From an uncultured Selenomonadaceae bacterium (GTDB lineage Bacteria; Bacillota; Negativicutes; Selenomonadales; Selenomonadaceae): a stretch of DNA of 8,204 nucleotides. A program made the translations under genes and the position numbers. Positions 4,425 through 8,204 of the stretch are shown here, piece by piece. Position 1 is the first letter of the stretch. Each line of letters starts with the position of its first letter. The notes under the pieces are model-generated. The model searched no databases. It was not told where the DNA came from and saw only the letters and a program-made list of their open reading frames with translations. Where the stretch lies: the NCBI GenBank assembly GCA_902782705.1, contig CACZOL010000138.1, forward strand, positions 1 to 8,204, given 5' to 3'.

Positions 4425-6317
4425 ATGAAAAATCCTGCCTATAGAAAAACGTTGATTCGCTTTTTGATTGCCCTGCCGCTCTTGTCGGCGTTATTCGGCT
4501 GCGCTGCGCTCCCGTCGCTCTATGCATGGTCGCGCCTGTACGCACCGAACTGGTCGAATACATTCGATATGCTCGCCCAAAACGCAGGACTTGTCGAATG
4601 TTGCGCCGCCCTGCTTCTGATGTGCGACCAATATCCGATCTATCGCCGTGCTTTCGATCAGCTTCGCCGTCGCCGCCCCGCTTCGGAAACGTTGATTGCC
4701 GTCTCATCGCTTTCGGCGTTTGTCCTCGGCGTCCTGCCGCTGTTCTTTGACTGGACGGCAGGCATTTTCTCCGAAAGCCCTCTTTACGCGAGCGCAATGA
4801 GCGCGTTGATTGCGTTCAGCGCCTTGGGCGATGAGTTTCCTTCTTATTTCCAGCTCATCGGTCTTTGGACGTTCTTTTTCGGCGTAGGCGACCTTTTGCG
4901 TGCACGCGCTTCCATCCTGCTTACACATGCCGTTTCCGCCGCCCCGATTCCCGAGAATGACATGGCGTTGCCTCTCAGCCCGATCTCCGGCTATGCTGTC
5001 CTTTTATCCCTTGCCGTCGTCATTCTCACGGGGCTTGCGTGGGGCCTGCTTGGCGTCTCGCTACCTTTCATCGCCGCTTTCTGCCTGTTTCTGGCCCTCT
5101 CCGCCGCGCCCTGCGCCCTTCCGCTCGCTGAGACGGTCCCGCTTTGGATCAGCGCCGCATTGCTGGACGAGCATGGCGTTTCCTTGAAAAGCCTTCGTGC
5201 CATCGAGGCTGCCGCTTCCGCCGATACGCTCGTACTCAGCAAGCCGGACGTCCTGACGCGCGGCGAACCCCAGATTACCGACATCGTACCCGAGGGAATT
5301 ACGCTTTCGGCGCTTATGTCCCTTGCCGCCGCCGCCGAATCAGGCTCGCGCCATCCGATTGCGAAAGCGATTTCCGAGCACGCAATCCGCCTGCGCGCAA
5401 AATACGGACGTATTGCGGCTTTCAACGAATCTCCGGGCGAAGGCGCGGAAGTCCTGATGAACAGCGCGCCGATTCGCGTCGGACGCAAAGATTGGATCGA
5501 ATCGCAAGACGTTCGTATCAGCGCGAACCTTTTGACCAAGGATGACCAGCTCGCCGAAAAAGGAAAGACGATTCTTTATGTCAGCAACGGCAAAAACGCC
5601 AAGGGAATCATTGCCTATGAATATGAGCTCGAAGAAGACACGTTGGAAACTGTCCATGCCCTCGCCAGTCAAGGCGTTGGAACAGTCCTGATGATCGGCG
5701 AAGGACCGCGTACTGCGAAAGCTCTTGCAAAGGAACTCGGCATTCCAGATTTTCGACACAGTATTCGTACCGCCGATCTCGTCCGCGAAATACAGCTCTT
5801 GCAGGCCCACGGGAAAAACGTAGCGCTGTTCGCGAATCTGCCTGAAGACAGTCCTGCCATGAAGCAGGCGGATTGCTCGATTTTCCCGTGCCTCAAAAAA
5901 GATGCCGCCGCCTATGTGGAAGAACCTCCCGCCGCAAGACAAATCATCGAAAGCGAAATCGTCGTCCATGAATCGGAAAGCGACAAAAACGCCGCTTCCG
6001 TCTCAGATTCTCCGCGTTTACCTGCGCTCGTGGTCAAAGGGCTGCCCGACTTGCCAACCGCACGTTCGCTCCTGCAACGGCTTCTGGTCGTGATTCGACA
6101 AAATACGTTCGCCGCATTTCTGGGGCCGCTTCTGATTTTCCCGGCGTCTTCCGGCATTCTCGCCACGACTGGCAATATGTTGCCCGCGCCTTGGCTTGCC
6201 GCTCTCGCTGCCTTACCCGGTCTCTGCGCCGTTATTGTAAACGCCGTCCGTATGGGACGCGAACTTGCGGCAATACAAGCTGCCAGAAAGGTCCCCGATA
6301 AGGAGGAAACTGCATGA
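4425..6317 (+). CDS. Degenerate P1B-type P-type ATPase homologue (predicted pseudo-ATPase, membrane protein)
   Basis: The 630-residue protein follows the layout of P1B metal-transporting ATPases such as CopA, but key parts are gone. Hydrophobic stretches lie near 11-32, 53-68, 88-108, 118-134, 141-158, 187-210, 211-235, 563-582 and 586-607. There is no N-terminal CxxC metal domain. The actuator domain with TGE is missing: about 25 residues (162-187) join the helices on either side. CPC is APC (228-230). The phosphorylation motif DKTGTLT is SKPDVLT (272-278), TGDN is IGEG (424-427) and GDGIND is ANLPED (470-475). In contrast, the ATP-binding residues of the N-domain seem kept: E305, H310-P311 (ESGSRHP), G338 and G340. 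An acidic linker (about 490-535) precedes the last helices. It cannot work as an ordinary ion pump. The open frame and the ATGA overlap with rqcH argue for a functional protein of unknown role. Confidence 0.8.
   Translation: MKNPAYRKTLIRFLIALPLLSALFGCAALPSLYAWSRLYAPNWSNTFDMLAQNAGLVECCAALLLMCDQYPIYRRAFDQLRRRRPASETLIAVSSLSAFVLGVLPLFFDWTAGIFSESPLYASAMSALIAFSALGDEFPSYFQLIGLWTFFFGVGDLLRARASILLTHAVSAAPIPENDMALPLSPISGYAVLLSLAVVILTGLAWGLLGVSLPFIAAFCLFLALSAAPCALPLAETVPLWISAALLDEHGVSLKSLRAIEAAASADTLVLSKPDVLTRGEPQITDIVPEGITLSALMSLAAAAESGSRHPIAKAISEHAIRLRAKYGRIAAFNESPGEGAEVLMNSAPIRVGRKDWIESQDVRISANLLTKDDQLAEKGKTILYVSNGKNAKGIIAYEYELEEDTLETVHALASQGVGTVLMIGEGPRTAKALAKELGIPDFRHSIRTADLVREIQLLQAHGKNVALFANLPEDSPAMKQADCSIFPCLKKDAAAYVEEPPAARQIIESEIVVHESESDKNAASVSDSPRLPALVVKGLPDLPTARSLLQRLLVVIRQNTFAAFLGPLLIFPASSGILATTGNMLPAPWLAALAALPGLCAVIVNAVRMGRELAAIQAARKVPDKEETA
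6300..6306 (+). promoter_or_regulatory. Strong ribosome binding site of rqcH inside the upstream gene
   Basis: AAGGAGG lies seven bases before the rqcH ATG, inside the last codons of the preceding gene. The two genes share ATGA (6314-6317), so ribosomes ending the first can restart on the second. This fixes the rqcH start. Confidence 0.85.
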
Positions 6318-8068
6318 GCCTCGACGGCTTTTCCATGTGCCGCCTGACGCGCGAACTAAACGCCGCGCTTGTCGGCGCGCGCGTAGACAAAATCACACAA
6401 CCGAACCGCTCGACTTTGCAGCTTTCCGTCCGACAGCCCGGACAAAATCTTTGGCTCTGTCTGTCCATTCGCCCGCAAAATCCAGCGCTTCGACTTTTAG
6501 ACGCGCCGCTCGAGAATCCATCCGAGCCGCCGTCTTTTTGTATGCTGCTCCGTAAGCATTTGGAAACGGGGCGCGTCGCCGCCGTTCGTCAGCAGGGGCT
6601 CGACCGCGTGCTCCTGATCGACGTCGACGTGCTCGCCGCCGGCGGTCGTATCGCGACAAAAACGCTCGTAGCCGAACTGATGGGAAAATACGCGAATCTG
6701 ATCCTCGTTGACGACGGCGTCGTCATCGACGCGGTACGGCGCGTCGGATCTTCCGACAGCCGCATCCGCCTCGTACTGCCCGGTGAGCCGTATGAAGCGC
6801 CGCCGGACGGCGGAAAACTCAACGCGCTGGAAACTCTGCCGGAAGATTTTACCACACGTCTCTCCGCACGCTCCGATATGAAACTCTCAAAAGCGATCAG
6901 CGACGTCTGCCTTGGCGTCGGCCCCGTCACGGCAAAAGAGATTGCGTTCTGCGCCGGTCTCGCTCCCGACGTCCTTGTCGGCGACCTCGACAATGCTGAT
7001 TTTTCATCTCTTCGCGCCGCTTTCGCCGAAACAGTCGCCGCACTGAAAGACGAAACGCTGCCCACGGTTCTGCTGCGCGGAGATAATGGAAAACTCGCCG
7101 CTATGTCGGCTTTTCCGCTGCATGGTTTTACGGACGCCGAGGAAGAACGCTTCTCCGATATGAGCCATATGCTCGCCCGCGCAGATGCGTTGATTGGAAG
7201 CTACGCGCCGCCGGACAAAGAACGATTTCAAAAACTCGTCAAAAACGAGCTGCGGCGTGCGCGAAACAAACTGGAAAAACTGCACGAAGAAGCCGCCGAC
7301 GCCAAAAATGCGGACGAATTCCGAAAAAAAGCGGATATATTGACAACCTATCATTATCAGCTTGTCGACCATCAAGACGACCAAGCGGAACTGCCCGACC
7401 TTTATGCAACGGACGGGAGCACGGTCGTCATCGTCCTCGACCGTCGGCTGACGGTACGGCAGAATATCCAGGATTACTACAAAAAATACGGAAAGCTGCG
7501 GCGCGCGGAAAAACTGCTCGCGGAGCAAATTTCCGCCTGCGCGGAAAACATTCGCTACCTGGAAAGCGTCGAACTTTCCCTCTCTGCCTGCGCAAGCCTC
7601 AGCGAACTTTCCGACATACGCTCAGAGCTGATTGCCGCCGGACTTTTACGCGAATCACGGAAAAAGAAGACGGGAGAAAAACCTTCCGAGCCCCTTCGCT
7701 TCCATGCCCAGGACGGCTCCGAAATCCTCGTCGGAAAGAACAACAGCCAAAACGACCGTCTGACTTTTCGCGTGGCCGCTTCGGACGACGTCTGGCTGCA
7801 TACGAAAGACATTCCCGGCTCCCATGTGATTTTGCGGACAAACGGCAACACGCCAAGCGAAGAAACGTTGCTCCTCGCTGCGTCTCTTGCCGCGCATTTC
7901 AGTCAAGCCGCGGGCTCGTCGAACATTCCCGTCGACTATACCCTTTGCCGCTTCGTCAAGAAACCTTCCGGCGCCAAACCGGGCTTCGTCATTTTCACGC
8001 ACCAAAAAACGCTCTCCGTCACACCTGACGAAGAGCGCATAAAAAAACTGATAGAAGATAACGAATAA
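6314..8068 (+). CDS. rqcH: Ribosome quality-control NFACT protein RqcH (Rqc2 homologue)
   Basis: RqcH binds 50S subunits blocked by peptidyl-tRNA and recruits tRNA-Ala to add a C-terminal alanine tail that marks the chain for degradation. It is often annotated as fibronectin-binding protein A. The 584 residues are full length. NFACT-N (about 1-180) includes FCMLLRKHL (75-83), D97-R98 at the same positions as the functionally needed pair of B. subtilis RqcH, and ELMGKYANLILVD (121-133). A helix-hairpin-helix segment GVGPVTAKEIA lies at 201-211. A coiled-coil middle domain spans about 280-445, with YYKKYGKLRRAEK (388-400). NFACT-R (about 455-570) has GKNNSQNDRLTF (474-485), WLHTKDIPGSHVI (494-506) and VKKPSGAKPG (548-557). 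All hallmarks are intact. It is the second gene of the operon, translationally coupled to the pseudo-ATPase. Confidence 0.96.
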   Translation: MSLDGFSMCRLTRELNAALVGARVDKITQPNRSTLQLSVRQPGQNLWLCLSIRPQNPALRLLDAPLENPSEPPSFCMLLRKHLETGRVAAVRQQGLDRVLLIDVDVLAAGGRIATKTLVAELMGKYANLILVDDGVVIDAVRRVGSSDSRIRLVLPGEPYEAPPDGGKLNALETLPEDFTTRLSARSDMKLSKAISDVCLGVGPVTAKEIAFCAGLAPDVLVGDLDNADFSSLRAAFAETVAALKDETLPTVLLRGDNGKLAAMSAFPLHGFTDAEEERFSDMSHMLARADALIGSYAPPDKERFQKLVKNELRRARNKLEKLHEEAADAKNADEFRKKADILTTYHYQLVDHQDDQAELPDLYATDGSTVVIVLDRRLTVRQNIQDYYKKYGKLRRAEKLLAEQISACAENIRYLESVELSLSACASLSELSDIRSELIAAGLLRESRKKKTGEKPSEPLRFHAQDGSEILVGKNNSQNDRLTFRVAASDDVWLHTKDIPGSHVILRTNGNTPSEETLLLAASLAAHFSQAAGSSNIPVDYTLCRFVKKPSGAKPGFVIFTHQKTLSVTPDEERIKKLIEDNE

Positions 8069-8083
8069 AATCGTTTCGAAAGC

Positions 8084-8120
8084 AAAAGACGCATGAAATC
8101 ATCATGCGTCTTTTCGTTTT
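8084..8120. terminator. Bidirectional terminator between rqcH and tRNA-Pro
   Basis: A perfect 13-bp stem (AAAAGACGCATGA at 8084-8096 and TCATGCGTCTTTT at 8102-8114) with a 5-base loop is followed by CGTTTT. On the plus strand it ends the rqcH transcript 15 bases beyond the stop. On the minus strand the same hairpin ends in TTTTGCTTT and serves the tRNA gene that converges on it. Confidence 0.85.
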
Positions 8121-8126
8121 CATATA

Positions 8127-8203
8127 TGGTCGGAGCGACCGGATTTGAACCGACGACCTCTTCCACCCCAAGGAAGCGCTCTACCAAACTGGGCTACGCC
8201 CCG
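8127..8203 (-). tRNA. tRNA-Pro (anticodon GGG)
   Basis: A complete 77-base tRNA with encoded CCA. The acceptor stem is CGGGGCG / CGCTCCG with one G-U pair and discriminator A. The C1-G72 pair and A73 are the known bacterial tRNA-Pro identity elements. The anticodon stem-loop is CTTCC-TTGGGGT-GGAAG, giving anticodon GGG, which reads CCC and CCU. The T arm is GTCGG-TTCAAAT-CCGGT. The D stem, GCCC / GAGC, has a C-A mismatch at 12-23. The gene converges on rqcH; its promoter lies beyond the right edge. Confidence 0.95.
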
Positions 8204-8204
8204 A

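Noticed and set aside
4425..4511. Possible lipoprotein signal (LFGC at residues 23-26) at the start of the pseudo-ATPase
   Set aside because: Phe at the -2 position is a poor lipobox fit, and the segment matches the first membrane helix of a polytopic P1B-like protein.
7936..8187. Minus-strand open frame whose product begins MVERFLGVEEVVGSNPVAPTI
   Set aside because: This is the familiar false peptide made by translating a tRNA gene; the bases are tRNA-Pro and its terminator.
1..8204. CRISPR arrays, insertion sequences, phage attachment sites and riboswitches
   Set aside because: No spaced direct repeats, transposase-like product, terminal inverted repeats or recognisable riboswitch core was seen on either strand. 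The tRNA at the right edge shows no integrase or duplicated end within the window.

Overview
The window looks like ordinary chromosomal DNA of a GC-rich member of the Bacillota. A Negativicutes/Selenomonadales-type organism is my best guess. It rests on the gene order ispE - GntR regulator - glmU - prs, an RqcH of the Firmicutes type, strong AGGAGG-like ribosome sites and an even, GC-rich codon style. There is no insertion sequence, phage gene, CRISPR array or sign of recent transfer. The species cannot be fixed from sequence reading alone.

Left half, all on the minus strand and read right to left: ispE (isoprenoid precursor synthesis), a GntR/FCD transcription regulator, glmU (UDP-GlcNAc synthesis for peptidoglycan and other envelope polymers) and prs (PRPP synthesis for nucleotides, His and Trp). 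A hairpin terminator follows, then the first 42 codons of a PepD-like M20 dipeptidase that runs off the left edge. The cluster resembles the ispE-purR-yabJ-spoVG-glmU-prs block of Bacillus, with a GntR/FCD regulator where purR-yabJ-spoVG would be. The ispE operon has an extended -10 promoter, and prs has a second promoter of its own. Inverted repeats sit at both promoters, in the prs leader and in the GntR-glmU gap.

Right half, plus strand, transcribed divergently from the ispE operon: a 630-codon membrane protein overlaps rqcH by four bases (ATGA). RqcH is the ribosome quality-control factor that adds alanine tails to stalled nascent chains. The rqcH end and a complete minus-strand tRNA-Pro(GGG) converge on one bidirectional terminator at the right edge.

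The most notable object is the 630-residue protein. It aligns by eye along its length with P1B (heavy-metal) P-type ATPases. It has lost the phosphorylated aspartate (DKTGT is now SKPDV), TGDN, GDGxND, the CPC metal motif and the whole actuator domain with TGE. Yet the four residues that bind ATP in P1B nucleotide-binding domains appear to be kept. It therefore looks like an intact, selected pseudo-ATPase that may still bind nucleotide, translationally coupled to rqcH. Its function is unknown; a regulatory or sensing role is inference.
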